Positions 33,889 to 42,734 of a stretch of 64,000 nt of DNA are shown piece by piece; the stretch's first letter is position 1; each line of letters opens with the position of its first letter. Below the pieces are notes generated by a model, which was given only the letters and a program-made list of their open reading frames with translations, was not told where the DNA came from and ran no database searches. The DNA comes from CAYZJB01 sp964478735 (GTDB lineage Bacteria; CLD3; SB21), in the NCBI GenBank assembly GCA_964478735.1, contig CAYZJB010000012.1, forward strand, positions 1 to 64,000, read 5' to 3'. The position numbers and the translations under genes are program-made.

Positions 33889-36800
33889 CTAACGTGTCAC
33901 GGCGATTTTGACCGTTCTCGTCGTCCGGCGTCCGCTGACGGCCGTAGCGTAAATTTTGGCAAAGTAAACACCGCTTTGCACGTCGTCGAGTGTCCACGTG
34001 ACCTCGTTGTCCGTCAGGGCCACACCGGGGCCTGTCAGTGTCCGGACGTGCTGGCCGGCCATATCGAAGATCCGGACCTTGACCTCAGACGCTTCCGAAA
34101 GGTAATATCGGATCGTCGTCGACGTTCCGCGAACGGGATTGGGATAATTATACGCCGATTTTGCGGGTATCAAATCGGCCGGCGGCGTAATCAGCGGTGA
34201 AAGATCCTTGAACGTCGCAGAATGTTTGGGATCACGCAGATACGTTCCCCACACGACACGTTCGGATTGAAACGTGCCCGTTAAATCCCACATGTAGACG
34301 AAACCGTCTTCCGCCGCAGCGGCAATGTCGATGTCGCCGTCTTGGTTGAAATCCCATACCACCGGTGTCGCCAAAATGGGAGCGCCGGACGACAAAGGAA
34401 ATCCCGGCAGCAGACTCCCTTTAGCCGAATAGGCGAAAACGCGACCGTCGGGGCAAGCCGCCAGCAGGTCCAATGCCGCATCTCCGTCGAGGTCGGCAAT
34501 CAGGATGGACGACTCGATCAATCCCACCGGCTTGACCGGATCGATGGTTACCGGAAATCCGGTCAACAGACTGCCGTTATGATTGAAGGCATAAATTTTA
34601 TTGTCGCCGCCAACGACCCATTCGGGAAATCCGTCCTTATCCAAGTCGGCAACGGAGACGGGCGACCGTATACTTTCGGTTAGCCGGACCGGATACTGAC
34701 CTTCCACGCCGTCCGCAAAAACAGCGGTACCGTCGTTTTGCGTAAGATCCAGTAGAATCGCCTGACCGGAGCGCTCAAGATCGACAGCCACGGATGCAAA
34801 AGGCGATGCGTGTTGTACACCGGTCCGCAGAATCGTCGCGGTTCCCGTCGACAAAACGACAATGCCCGACGAGGACGACGTCTGCCAGAACAGGGAATCC
34901 ATCGAGATCGATGCAACTCCGATCACGGCGTTATCCAGTGACACCGTACGGTCAGAAATACCGGCGGAAGTCAGAACCGTCAATTTTCCGGAAACATCTC
35001 CCGCGACGATACGCGAATTCGCCGTGACATGGATCGGCGCCGTGATTCGTGAACCCATGTTGTACGTAAATAATGTATCCGCAAAACCGTCAAAGTCATT
35101 GTCCACTCCCTTCCACGCGACGATCCTGCCCGACACCGAACCGGTCACAATTTCGGCTTTGCCGTCGCCATCCAGATCGGCAACGGCGCACGCGGCGATA
35201 ATCGAATCATTGTCGCGAGCAAAAAGCGCAATCGGGTAAACGGTCGAATCCTCGCCCAAACGTCGATCTGTCCGCGACTCGCCATTGGCGAACACGGGCT
35301 GGCCGTCCGATGACCACACGTAGATTTCGCCCTGCACGCCGACACCGATCAGTTCCGGACGCGCATCGCCGGCCACATCGCCGACATTCAACGCATTGGA
35401 ACGGAAGGACGATCCTGTAAATTGTGGAAATCCATCCTGGAGCAGCGACGTCCGCAGATCGAACGACATCACCCATTGGCGGGGACTGATGCCGGTGATG
35501 AAAATCCCGCCGTGCACCCGGTCGTATCCCAACGAAGGCGGAACGGACGTCGGGGTAAAGAAAACGGAGTCGGTGCGGTTGAATCGTTTGAATAAATCGT
35601 TTTCGAGAAAAAAGAAATCCGAATCGTTGCCCGCATCGACGACGCTGAAAGGCCCGAAGGTAAAACGGTATCCGATTTCCTGACTGCCGGAGGCCTCGAC
35701 CACGCGTACGCCGCGCCGGAGGATGTCGTTGTTGATCGAATTGGTCGGCAGCCCACCGGCGATCACGTCCTCATTGACGTGCCAGATCAAGAGGCCGGAA
35801 CCGGGTAACCCCGCGTCATATTCGTCGACGCGCGTGATGACACCCGACGACGCGCGGTCGGCGCCCGCATGATACAACGTATCCAACGTCACCTGACCGG
35901 TTGTGGTATTGCTGTCTCGTATAACTCGCGTAATGGTCGTCGGTGAAAGCGAATTGGGAATAACGTCGCGCTGTCGGTTTTCGACCAAAAAATACTCGGA
36001 CGCGTTGATGGGAATTTTCAGGATATTCGAGCGGCCGAAAAGTTTTTTCGGCATCAGCGAGATGCCCGAACCGTTTTGTACAACCGTCGGCTGCGCCCAT
36101 CCCATGTAGATTTTCGTCCACGGATCGGGTTCGACCGGAATAAGTCCGTCGCCGTTGACGGCGCCCTGATCGACCAGACCGAATACACCGATGCGAGTCG
36201 TCCCGGTGGCGGTATTGAACATGTCCGGCAAACCGAGTTGACTTGCAAAATTCGACGCCAGAATTCCCGTCAATCCGATTTCCGTAAACACCGAAAAGCC
36301 GAGGGCGTCGATGACCTCCTGACTTTCGGTTTCCGGAACGAGAACTCCGCCGGAAATGACGTGCGTCCCGCCGTTCACCGGAATCCCGTCATATCCCGTA
36401 TCTCCCGCCCACGCACGCAATAGGTCCAGGGTAACGAACCGCGACGCGATGTCGTCCGGGGTCAGATCGTCGGCATTGAAATCCTGTCCGGCTCCGGCAT
36501 GAAAGACAACGACATAATCGTACTGGCTGAAATCGATCGTATCGGTCGAATCGGCCAGACGAACGGCATCGCGGAACAATTCCGCCAGGCGCAAATCCCT
36601 TTGCGATTGCGACAGGAAACTATCGCCATAGTACCGCATGAATCGATCGAGCGTATAGGCGGAATCTTGGCCGTCCGGCTTCACGTCGTAGTCGATCGTC
36701 AGGTTACCGTCCGAGGCATCTAAAAAATAATTTCGAAGCGCGAGCATCTGGTCTTCGAAATACGTGCGGTTGTGCGGCAGGGGATCGATCGTACGGCCTT

Positions 36801-37032
36801 CATCGGCGTACGGATCGTCGGCCGGACCGAGCATGAAGTGGCCGTTGCCGGTCGTTTTCAGATCGTCGACGGTTTCCTTTTTGAACTGGACGCGAAGCGC
36901 GAGCACCCGTACGGTGGCCGGAGCGGAATGGACCTTCGAGAAACGCACCGGCGTACGCGCAAGGCGTTTGGCGGGAACCTGCTGTGCGACGGCCGACACG
37001 GCGGCCGCGAACAGAAGAATCAACGTTTTCAT
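33889..37032 (-). CDS. Secreted M6-peptidase-like protein with FG-GAP repeats and T9SS sorting domain, active site lost
   Basis: 1047 residues from ATG 37032, which gives a signal peptide (MKTLILLFAAAVSAVAQQ). Residues to about 540 look like an M6 (immune inhibitor A-like) metalloprotease domain, but where M6 enzymes have HExxHxxGLPD this one reads SNFASQLGLPDMF, so both zinc-binding His and the catalytic Glu are absent. Beyond that are FG-GAP/VCBS-like repeats with calcium-loop motifs (ADLDGDGKAEI, ADLDKDGFPEW, ADLDGDAALDL, DFNQDGDIDI). The last ~85 residues are a type A T9SS sorting domain (YNYPNPVRGTSTTIRY, GVYFAKIYA). It should be exported by the T9SS and attached to the cell surface or released, probably as a binding or structural protein. 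It lies downstream of a PorV-like gene but behind a terminator. Confidence 0.9.
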   Translation of the reverse strand: MKTLILLFAAAVSAVAQQVPAKRLARTPVRFSKVHSAPATVRVLALRVQFKKETVDDLKTTGNGHFMLGPADDPYADEGRTIDPLPHNRTYFEDQMLALRNYFLDASDGNLTIDYDVKPDGQDSAYTLDRFMRYYGDSFLSQSQRDLRLAELFRDAVRLADSTDTIDFSQYDYVVVFHAGAGQDFNADDLTPDDIASRFVTLDLLRAWAGDTGYDGIPVNGGTHVISGGVLVPETESQEVIDALGFSVFTEIGLTGILASNFASQLGLPDMFNTATGTTRIGVFGLVDQGAVNGDGLIPVEPDPWTKIYMGWAQPTVVQNGSGISLMPKKLFGRSNILKIPINASEYFLVENRQRDVIPNSLSPTTITRVIRDSNTTTGQVTLDTLYHAGADRASSGVITRVDEYDAGLPGSGLLIWHVNEDVIAGGLPTNSINNDILRRGVRVVEASGSQEIGYRFTFGPFSVVDAGNDSDFFFLENDLFKRFNRTDSVFFTPTSVPPSLGYDRVHGGIFITGISPRQWVMSFDLRTSLLQDGFPQFTGSSFRSNALNVGDVAGDARPELIGVGVQGEIYVWSSDGQPVFANGESRTDRRLGEDSTVYPIALFARDNDSIIAACAVADLDGDGKAEIVTGSVSGRIVAWKGVDNDFDGFADTLFTYNMGSRITAPIHVTANSRIVAGDVSGKLTVLTSAGISDRTVSLDNAVIGVASISMDSLFWQTSSSSGIVVLSTGTATILRTGVQHASPFASVAVDLERSGQAILLDLTQNDGTAVFADGVEGQYPVRLTESIRSPVSVADLDKDGFPEWVVGGDNKIYAFNHNGSLLTGFPVTIDPVKPVGLIESSILIADLDGDAALDLLAACPDGRVFAYSAKGSLLPGFPLSSGAPILATPVVWDFNQDGDIDIAAAAEDGFVYMWDLTGTFQSERVVWGTYLRDPKHSATFKDLSPLITPPADLIPAKSAYNYPNPVRGTSTTIRYYLSEASEVKVRIFDMAGQHVRTLTGPGVALTDNEVTWTLDDVQSGVYFAKIYATAVSGRRTTRTVKIAVTR

Positions 37033-37046
37033 GATTTCACAGGGCA

Positions 37047-37081
37047 CAAAAAAGCCGAATGGCCCGTCGAGTCATTCGGCT
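37047..37081 (-). terminator. Intrinsic terminator after the PorV-family gene
   Basis: On the minus strand AGCCGAATG / CATTCGGCT form a 9-bp stem with an 11-base loop, followed directly by TTTTTTG. It lies 24 bases past the PorV-family stop and 15 bases before the start of the M6-like gene, so the latter probably depends on partial read-through or a promoter inside this short space. Confidence 0.8.
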
Positions 37082-37104
37082 GTATTTTTCTTGTTGGTAC
37101 AGGA

Positions 37105-38160
37105 TCAGAAATTAAGTCCGATGCTGTAGAACTGCGATCCGTCGCGGGGATTGAACCGGCCTTTGAGCTTGGTCGTGTACGCAAAGTCGATGCGTACGAT
37201 GGAATAGCGGATTCCCGCACCGAACGTCAGATCGTAGAGATCGCCGGCCACGTCGAGCGCCGTTCCGCTGCGTAGCGAAACGAAATCGGCGTAGGTGTAC
37301 TCCGCGCCGAAATTATGGCCGAGCCGATGCCAGCCGTTGTCCGTCCATGTCGAAAAGAGCGCCGTCCCAAGATTGTCGCTTCCTTTCTTTCCGCCTTTGA
37401 CGATCAAACGGTTGATCTCATACGTCGCCGTCGCGCGGTGCGTCTCATTCTGATAAATGGGATACGTCACGCCAAGCCGTAAATTGGTCGGGAGAGGATC
37501 GGCTTGCGCCTCGTCGACGTAGGCGATTTTCGGTCCGATATTGGAAATGCTGGCACCGAACGTCAGGTCTTTGACGAACAAATCTTTTTTCATAAAACCT
37601 ACGTCGATCGCCACGCTGCTTCCGATCCCTTTTTCATTTTCCGCAGTGGCCGATACGTTGGACAGACGGCTGTAGATGAACTTCAGGTTGCCGCCGATGC
37701 CCATCGTTTCGTTCAGCTTCGTCGCATAGCTCGCCGACAACGCCATATCGAAGCTGCGGATGGTTTGTCCGGTTTCAGCGCCGCTGTTGTCCGTCACAAT
37801 CTGTTCGCCCATGTTGAAGAACGTAAAATTGACACCGACCACGCCGATGTCCTCGAGATACATGGCGAAGGAGCCGTAGTCATAAAACAAGTCGTTCAGG
37901 TTGAACGCCGGCAGCCACTCCACGTGCATGAATTGAAAATCCCGTGGACGTTCCGGAGTAATGATGAACCCCAGCGCGCCGGGATTGTAATAAATGGCGT
38001 TGGCGTCGATGGAGTTGGATACACCGGACTGGCCCATGCCGTTGTGGCGGGCGCCGGGCGGGATGAGAAGAAAAAGTACCCCGGCTTCGCTGGTTTGCGC
38101 CGCCAGAACCGTCGGCCAGATCGTAGCCAGCGCCAGGAATTGACGAAGATACCGCATCAT
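37105..38160 (-). CDS. PorV/PorQ-family outer-membrane protein
   Basis: 351 residues starting at the ATG at 38160, picked because GGAGG stands five bases upstream. A signal peptide (MMRYLRQFLALATIWPTVLAAQ) precedes a beta-barrel of the FadL-like PorV/PorQ family. Typical parts are FLLIPPGARHNGMGQSGVS, ANAIYYNPGALG, VGVNFTFFNMGEQ and a terminal FYSIGLNF ending in Phe, the outer-membrane insertion signal. PorV/PorQ-type proteins are partners of the T9SS that shuttle or attach cargo at the cell surface. Adjacent T9SS cargo supports this. Which of PorV, PorQ or another paralogue it is cannot be told. Confidence 0.92.
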   Translation of the reverse strand: MMRYLRQFLALATIWPTVLAAQTSEAGVLFLLIPPGARHNGMGQSGVSNSIDANAIYYNPGALGFIITPERPRDFQFMHVEWLPAFNLNDLFYDYGSFAMYLEDIGVVGVNFTFFNMGEQIVTDNSGAETGQTIRSFDMALSASYATKLNETMGIGGNLKFIYSRLSNVSATAENEKGIGSSVAIDVGFMKKDLFVKDLTFGASISNIGPKIAYVDEAQADPLPTNLRLGVTYPIYQNETHRATATYEINRLIVKGGKKGSDNLGTALFSTWTDNGWHRLGHNFGAEYTYADFVSLRSGTALDVAGDLYDLTFGAGIRYSIVRIDFAYTTKLKGRFNPRDGSQFYSIGLNF

Positions 38161-38483
38161 AAAGTCCTCCAAAAGATCATCCTGTTATACCGACTGAAGA
38201 GCAAAACGATCGTACGCGTCCCCACGTACGCCTTTGTCGACAAGAGGTTGAAAACAGGAAATGTGAGATGATTAATCAGACTAACCGCTTTCTTTTACTT
38301 CAGCACTCGTATCAAACTCTGATCAATTATCTCCTTGGTCGGTGAGTAACGGGATTCAACGGGGCAATATAGAACGGCAGTTATGAGCCAGTCAAGGAAA
38401 AATATAGGGTATTTCTACCGGTTGCAAACATAAGTTTTTCCTGAACTGTTGATCGAAAAGACCGGCGCAAAATAGCGCAATGT
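38161..38483. other. Intergenic region with no gene
   Basis: A 323-base gap between the PorV-family gene and the Y-family polymerase gene, both on the minus strand. I see no open frame of note and no repeat. It must contain the PorV-family promoter near 38200-38260, but no box stands out clearly. Its far end holds part of the polymerase terminator hairpin. Confidence 0.5.
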
Positions 38484-38494
38484 TCATCGGTCTT
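38456..38494 (-). terminator. Probable terminator overlapping the end of the polymerase gene
   Basis: On the minus strand AAGACCG and CGGTCTT form an outer stem, with an inner GCGC-TATTTT-GCGC hairpin, followed by TTCGATC. The first arm lies within the last codons of the polymerase gene. The T-run is short, so this is only probable. Confidence 0.45.
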
Positions 38495-39704
38495 CGATGC
38501 TGGGGTCCGGAATATGATTGAAGGCGATGCGCATCGGGGCCGAATCCAGCGCTTCATGTGCCCCGCCAAAATATACAAGGTTTTTGCCGTACCTTGCATT
38601 CAGACCGTCGATGGCAGAATTCAGTGCGTCCCGTGACCGCTCCTCTTCGAAAAGAGACAGATTGGATTTTTCTTTCGCGGTCAATTTAAATAATGACATG
38701 CCAACCGCCAGAGGTTTGGCCCGAATGACGGGTTTGCCCTTCCATAAAGCCGATAGGGCGGCGAGCAACTGAACGGTATCGTCGGTCGGGGTGAAATGCA
38801 TTTCTTGGCCCCATTGCATTCCATTGAGATAGCGGACATAGACGCGAAACACGGCCGCCAGCAGGCCGTACGACCGAAGGCGTACCGCGGCCTTTTGCGT
38901 CAGGCGATGGATCACGGCAAAAGCGGCGTCTTCGGTGCGCTGTTCCGGAGGGAGGACGTGCGAATGGCCGACGGTCGATTTTCGCGTCGGGGGCACCCAC
39001 ACCTGTTCGCCATGAAGGCGTTTGTACATCCGTTCGCCTTCGATACCTCCCCAGGCCACGCGGAGTTTTTTGGGTCCGACGGTACACAAGTCTTCCACGG
39101 TGTGAATCCCGTGTTGTTGAAGCTGTCTTTCCATGGCGGCACCGATACCGGGAATGTCACGCAGCGTGAGATCAAAAAGTCGTTGCGGTAATTCCGAAAG
39201 CTCGATGACGACCAGTCCGTCCGGTTTTTGCATATCGGACGCGATCTTGGCCAGCAACGTGTTCGGCGCAATACCGATCGAGCTGCGTAATTCGGTTCCC
39301 ACGGTCCCGAAAATGGTGCGCTTGATTCTGTGCGCGAGCTCCAGTGCCCGCTCCCGCTGCTGCATTCGTCCGGTCAACTGGCACGCCATTTCATCGATCG
39401 ACAACACGGCGGCCACGGGATAACAGGATTCGACGGCCTGCACGAGCCGGTTGTGCATTTCCACGTACACGGCCGGACGTGCTTCCACCAGAATAATGTC
39501 TTTGCACATCCGGCGGGCATCGGCGACGATCGTGCCCGTTTTTACGCCGAATTTTTTCGCCTGATAACTCGCCGCAATACAGCAGGTCGTGTCCGCCATC
39601 ACGGGAACGACGCCGACGGGCCTTCCCCGTAACTCAGGCCTCAGTTCCTGTTCGACCGATGCGAAGTAGGAATTGAAGTCGATAAAGAGAGACTGGAGCG
39701 ACAT
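38484..39704 (-). CDS. Y-family DNA polymerase (DNA polymerase IV-like)
   Basis: 406 residues from ATG 39704; a TTG ten codons upstream is possible but less likely. The palm has IDFNSYFASVEQ at the start with the first metal Asp, and VLSIDEMACQL (about 100-110) with the catalytic SIDE pair. RSSIGIAPNTLLAKIASD and IPGIGAAMERQLQQHGI form the thumb helix-hairpin-helix. The little finger follows, and NLSLFEEE near residue 360 looks like a beta-clamp-binding motif. It should perform error-prone lesion bypass. No SOS (LexA) box was recognised upstream and no partner (ImuA, UmuD) is adjacent. Confidence 0.93.
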   Translation of the reverse strand: MSLQSLFIDFNSYFASVEQELRPELRGRPVGVVPVMADTTCCIAASYQAKKFGVKTGTIVADARRMCKDIILVEARPAVYVEMHNRLVQAVESCYPVAAVLSIDEMACQLTGRMQQRERALELAHRIKRTIFGTVGTELRSSIGIAPNTLLAKIASDMQKPDGLVVIELSELPQRLFDLTLRDIPGIGAAMERQLQQHGIHTVEDLCTVGPKKLRVAWGGIEGERMYKRLHGEQVWVPPTRKSTVGHSHVLPPEQRTEDAAFAVIHRLTQKAAVRLRSYGLLAAVFRVYVRYLNGMQWGQEMHFTPTDDTVQLLAALSALWKGKPVIRAKPLAVGMSLFKLTAKEKSNLSLFEEERSRDALNSAIDGLNARYGKNLVYFGGAHEALDSAPMRIAFNHIPDPSIEDR

Positions 39705-39755
39705 GGTTTGTGGCTTTTGGTCTGAGCCTTCCAAAAGATAAGTGCTTTGATTTGT

Positions 39756-40154
39756 CTATAACCAGCATATTCTGATTTCATTTCCCAGCGGCGCGAACTC
39801 ACGGTCACCCGTCACGAGTTCGGCTTTTTTCTGCTTTGCGAGCCCGGCCGCAAACGCGTCGGCAAAGGAAATTTTATGGTGGGCCTTAAAATGTGCCGCC
39901 TCAAGGGTCAATAGCTGATCGGCATCGATGATTTCGATTGGATATTTCATCAATGTGGTGCGATAAAGCTCAGCGCGTTCTTTGCCTCCCTCACGTAGCG
40001 CAATGTAATACATCTCCCCCCAGTTGACCACGCTGATCATGAGATGGACGCGCTCGTCAATCGCTTTGACGAGTAAATCCGCGACGACATCCGCTCCTTT
40101 TTCGTCTTCCGCGTACGCCATCACGGCGTACCTGTCGAGAACATACCGCTTCAC
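39756..40154 (-). CDS. PIN-domain toxin (VapC-like)
   Basis: 132 residues of a PIN-domain ribonuclease. The acidic residues expected in the active site are visible: Asp7 in YVLDRYAVMAYAEDE, Glu in VNWGEMYY (about 47), Asp in ISFADAFAAGLA and Asp in ELVTGDREF. The position after the first Asp is usually Thr or Ser and is Arg here (LDRYAV), an unusual change. VapC toxins cleave tRNA or rRNA and are held inactive by the antitoxin encoded just upstream; the two genes overlap by 4 bases. The toxin follows the antitoxin, the normal order for vapBC. Confidence 0.9.
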   Translation of the reverse strand: MKRYVLDRYAVMAYAEDEKGADVVADLLVKAIDERVHLMISVVNWGEMYYIALREGGKERAELYRTTLMKYPIEIIDADQLLTLEAAHFKAHHKISFADAFAAGLAKQKKAELVTGDREFAPLGNEIRICWL

Positions 40155-40381
40155 AGGTCCCGTTCCCGTTTCTTTTCGTCCATCAATGCTTTGAGCAACT
40201 TTCCTTTGGTTCCCAGAAAACCCGTGTTTGATTTGATGAGTTCAGGTGTGACGGGTACCAATCGGATTTCGCCTTCTTCTTCATAAAACTGGATCAGGGT
40301 CCCCGACTTTATTCCATACTCTCGCCTAAGTTTAGATGGAATAACGACTTGGTCTTTTGTGGTGACGACTGAAGAGTCCAT
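40151..40381 (-). CDS. AbrB/MazE-type antitoxin (VapB-like)
   Basis: 76 residues from ATG 40381, chosen because AAGGAA precedes it by about six bases; an extra nine codons upstream are less likely. The swapped-hairpin AbrB DNA-binding fold is seen in SVVTTKDQVVIPSKLRREYGI and LIQFYEEEGEIRLVPV. The C-terminal part (FLGTKGKLLKALMDEKKRER) would wrap around and inhibit the toxin. It should both neutralise the PIN toxin and, with it, repress the operon through the palindromes upstream. Confidence 0.9.
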   Translation of the reverse strand: MDSSVVTTKDQVVIPSKLRREYGIKSGTLIQFYEEEGEIRLVPVTPELIKSNTGFLGTKGKLLKALMDEKKRERDL

Positions 40382-40412
40382 AAAAATTTCCTTTTTACGT
40401 ACTTGCATTCAC

Positions 40413-40453
40413 ACTTAATATGTAAGTCAAAAAGAAAAAAGTATTACTTTTTT
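40413..40453. promoter_or_regulatory. Candidate operator palindromes of the toxin-antitoxin pair
   Basis: Two AT-rich palindromes lie 32 to 72 bases upstream of the antitoxin ATG: ACTTA-ATATG-TAAGT (40413-40427) and AAAAAAGTA-T-TACTTTTTT (40435-40453). Their position matches where AbrB-type antitoxins usually bind to autoregulate. No direct evidence beyond symmetry and position. Confidence 0.5.
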
Positions 40454-40549
40454 TACGAGGTATGACGTGACGCTCGGAAATTTGTTCCGGCAACATCCTG
40501 ACATTTTTTGCTGACGCAAACTGGACGGCGCTGGCGGGAACAAATAAAT

Positions 40550-40915
40550 TTACGGCCGATAAGTGACCGAAAACCCGGGTGTTTCTGCAATTTCGACTTC
40601 GTGAAGAGTCACGACCCCCGGAAGCGATCCACCGAGACGGTCGAAAATGTACCGTGCAATGTTTTCCGACGTCGGATTGACGGATTGAAAATACGGATGA
40701 TCGTTGAATGTCGTGTGGTCGAATTCCGAGAGCAGACCCGTCAGCTTCTCCCGCAGGATCGCATAATCGGCGGTCATGCCGTTTTCATCGAGCGAAGACG
40801 CCGTGAGACGGACACGGACGGTCCAATTATGCCCGTGCGTCCGCGCGCAGACACCGGGATAATTTCTCAGCGCGTGGGCCGCGGAAAACGATTCCGTCAG
40901 CTCGAGAAGGAACAT
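40550..40915 (-). CDS. queD: 6-carboxy-5,6,7,8-tetrahydropterin synthase (QueD/PTPS family)
   Basis: 121 residues. Zinc-binding histidines are in FSAAH (H14) and RTHGHNW (H27, H29), and the catalytic Cys23 is in GVCARTHGHNW. FDHTTFNDH, NPTSENIARYIFDRL and VEIAETPG follow as in QueD. The enzyme makes 6-carboxytetrahydropterin from dihydroneopterin triphosphate on the way to queuosine, modifying tRNA position 34. The start overlaps the stop of the REC-GGDEF gene by one base (TGATG). No other queuosine genes are in the window. Confidence 0.93.
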   Translation of the reverse strand: MFLLELTESFSAAHALRNYPGVCARTHGHNWTVRVRLTASSLDENGMTADYAILREKLTGLLSEFDHTTFNDHPYFQSVNPTSENIARYIFDRLGGSLPGVVTLHEVEIAETPGFSVTYRP

Positions 40916-41901
40916 CAGAGACGGTCGGTTTTGATCTTTTTCTTATTTGCGGAAAGGCCGGGAGTGTAGACGACGACGCGGTTGCGTCCGCCCGCTTTGG
41001 CTTCGTACAGCGCCTCGTCAGCCAGACGGATCAGCATGTCGTGGTCCTGGGCGTCATCCGGAAAACTGGCGACGCCGACGCTGATGCGGACGTTGAAATC
41101 CTTGTCGTCGAAGGGAGAATAAAAATAGCGGTCCTGTAAGTCGGCACGGATGCGGCTCATGACCATCCCGGCGTCACTGTTGCGCGTGCTGGGCATGATG
41201 ACGGCAAACTCCTCACCGCCGTAGCGGCACACCAGGTCTTGCGCTCGCAGTGATTTTTTGATGTGTTGCGAGACCGAACCGAGAACGAAGTCGCCCGCGC
41301 GGTGCCCGTACGTGTCATTGAATTTTTTGAAATGGTCGATGTCGACCATGACCATGGACAGCGACTGCGTGTACCGGCGGGCCCGATTGACCTCGACGGG
41401 AAGACGATCATCGAACAGACGGCGATTGTAAACGCCGGTCAGCGCGTCCACGTACGTCAGTTTCATGAAATTATCGGAAATCTGGATCGCACGCTCGATC
41501 CGGACCTGCAATTCCTGTAAATCAAACGGTTTGATTAACATGCCGTCGCCGCCAGCGCTGAAAACTTCGATTTTGGTTTCGAGATTGTTGACCGCGGTAA
41601 GGGCGATGATGGGGATGAGCATCGTGCCCGGCAAGCGGCGCAATTGGCGGATCATCTCGATGCCGTTCATCTCGGGCATCACGATGTCGGCGAGGATCAC
41701 GCTGGGTTTTTCCGTCGTGGCCAGTTGAAGTCCTTCGCGGCCGTTGGATGCGACGGAAATGTCGAAATTACGCTCCTTCAGAAAGTCCATGATGACGCGG
41801 CGAACGGCGATGTCGTCTTCAACAATCAGAATGCGGGGGCGATTGATGACGTCGCCCTGCTGCGCTCCGGGCATGGGGGTCTGGCTGGTATGCTCGTCCA
41901 T
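40915..41901 (-). CDS. Response regulator with GGDEF (diguanylate cyclase) domain
   Basis: 328 residues. The receiver domain (about 23-140) has the acidic pair in LIVEDD, the phospho-acceptor Asp in VILADIVMPEMNG, and a Lys in MLIKPFDL. The GGDEF domain (about 155-315) reads RYGGEEFAVIMPS, an active GGEEF form, with DIDHFKKFNDTYGHRAGD for metal and GTP binding. No allosteric RxxD motif stands immediately before the active site. It should make cyclic di-GMP when phosphorylated by an unknown kinase. Genes for a vWA protein upstream and queD downstream are packed closely; functional linkage is not obvious. Confidence 0.95.
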   Translation of the reverse strand: MDEHTSQTPMPGAQQGDVINRPRILIVEDDIAVRRVIMDFLKERNFDISVASNGREGLQLATTEKPSVILADIVMPEMNGIEMIRQLRRLPGTMLIPIIALTAVNNLETKIEVFSAGGDGMLIKPFDLQELQVRIERAIQISDNFMKLTYVDALTGVYNRRLFDDRLPVEVNRARRYTQSLSMVMVDIDHFKKFNDTYGHRAGDFVLGSVSQHIKKSLRAQDLVCRYGGEEFAVIMPSTRNSDAGMVMSRIRADLQDRYFYSPFDDKDFNVRISVGVASFPDDAQDHDMLIRLADEALYEAKAGGRNRVVVYTPGLSANKKKIKTDRL

Positions 41902-41908
41902 AAGGATG

Positions 41909-42688
41909 TCAAGTAATACTCTGCAGAAGCTTGCGCTTCGACTCGGTCAGCTTGCCTTTCTGTTTTAGTTCTTCCGTATACGCCTCCAGCAACAGCGGAT
42001 TGGACTCGCGGATACTTACCGCCACGAGCAGTTCGACCAGATCGTGGATCGCTTCCAGCGTGACAAACTTACCGCCGGTGCGGTCGGCAAACCACTGGAA
42101 GGTCGTCCGGGTCTCGCTCACATTGTTGCAAAGCACCGTATACATTTTTACATGTTTTTGGGTCAACCGGTTCGTTTCTTCCCGGTAATCCCGTCCGCTG
42201 GTACACTCCTCGAACGCATCCATCACGCCATGGGGCGGCTTGTCTCCGATCAAAATCAGGGCCTTGCCCTTGTTACCCGGTGACCAGTCGAGCTGGTTGG
42301 CCTCGTACAGTGCACACTCGACGGCTTCCGGACCGCCGCCGCCCGCGCCGGGGGCGATTTCGTGCGAACGCAAAAACGTGATGATATCGTCTTCCTTATC
42401 GCTGAAAGGCAACGTCCGGGTCACGTACGGCCCTTGCTCATGATCCTTGTACGCAATAACGGCGATTCGGGCGTCCGGAACGCGCTTCCGGATTTCCCGC
42501 ACGATCAGCTGAATGTGCATCTGAACTTCATTCAGGTACACGTCCATACTGCCCGTCGTATCAAAAGCCATGACCACGTCCAGCGAACTCGCCTTGCGAA
42601 CCTTGTCCAGCACCGGTTTCATCACGCTCCGGTGTTCGGAAATTTTACGGAAAAGCTCTTCCTTCTGCTTCTTTACAAGGTCGCTCAT
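41909..42688 (-). CDS. von Willebrand factor A-domain protein
   Basis: 259 residues from ATG 42688. A short N-terminal helix (VKKQKEELFRKISEHRSV) precedes a vWA domain with a complete-looking MIDAS start (MAFDTTGSMDVY), IAVIAYKDHEQGPYV and GGGGPEAVECALYEA. There is no signal peptide or membrane helix, so it acts in the cytoplasm. The layout resembles vWA domains tied to alpha-kinases (VWKA-like), but no kinase domain is present. A metal-dependent binding role is inferred; partner unknown. It lies 7 bases upstream of the REC-GGDEF gene. Confidence 0.87.
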   Translation of the reverse strand: MSDLVKKQKEELFRKISEHRSVMKPVLDKVRKASSLDVVMAFDTTGSMDVYLNEVQMHIQLIVREIRKRVPDARIAVIAYKDHEQGPYVTRTLPFSDKEDDIITFLRSHEIAPGAGGGGPEAVECALYEANQLDWSPGNKGKALILIGDKPPHGVMDAFEECTSGRDYREETNRLTQKHVKMYTVLCNNVSETRTTFQWFADRTGGKFVTLEAIHDLVELLVAVSIRESNPLLLEAYTEELKQKGKLTESKRKLLQSIT

Positions 42689-42734
42689 CACCGGGACGGG
42701 TTAAAGACCAATATAGGCCAAATCGAAGGCGGCA

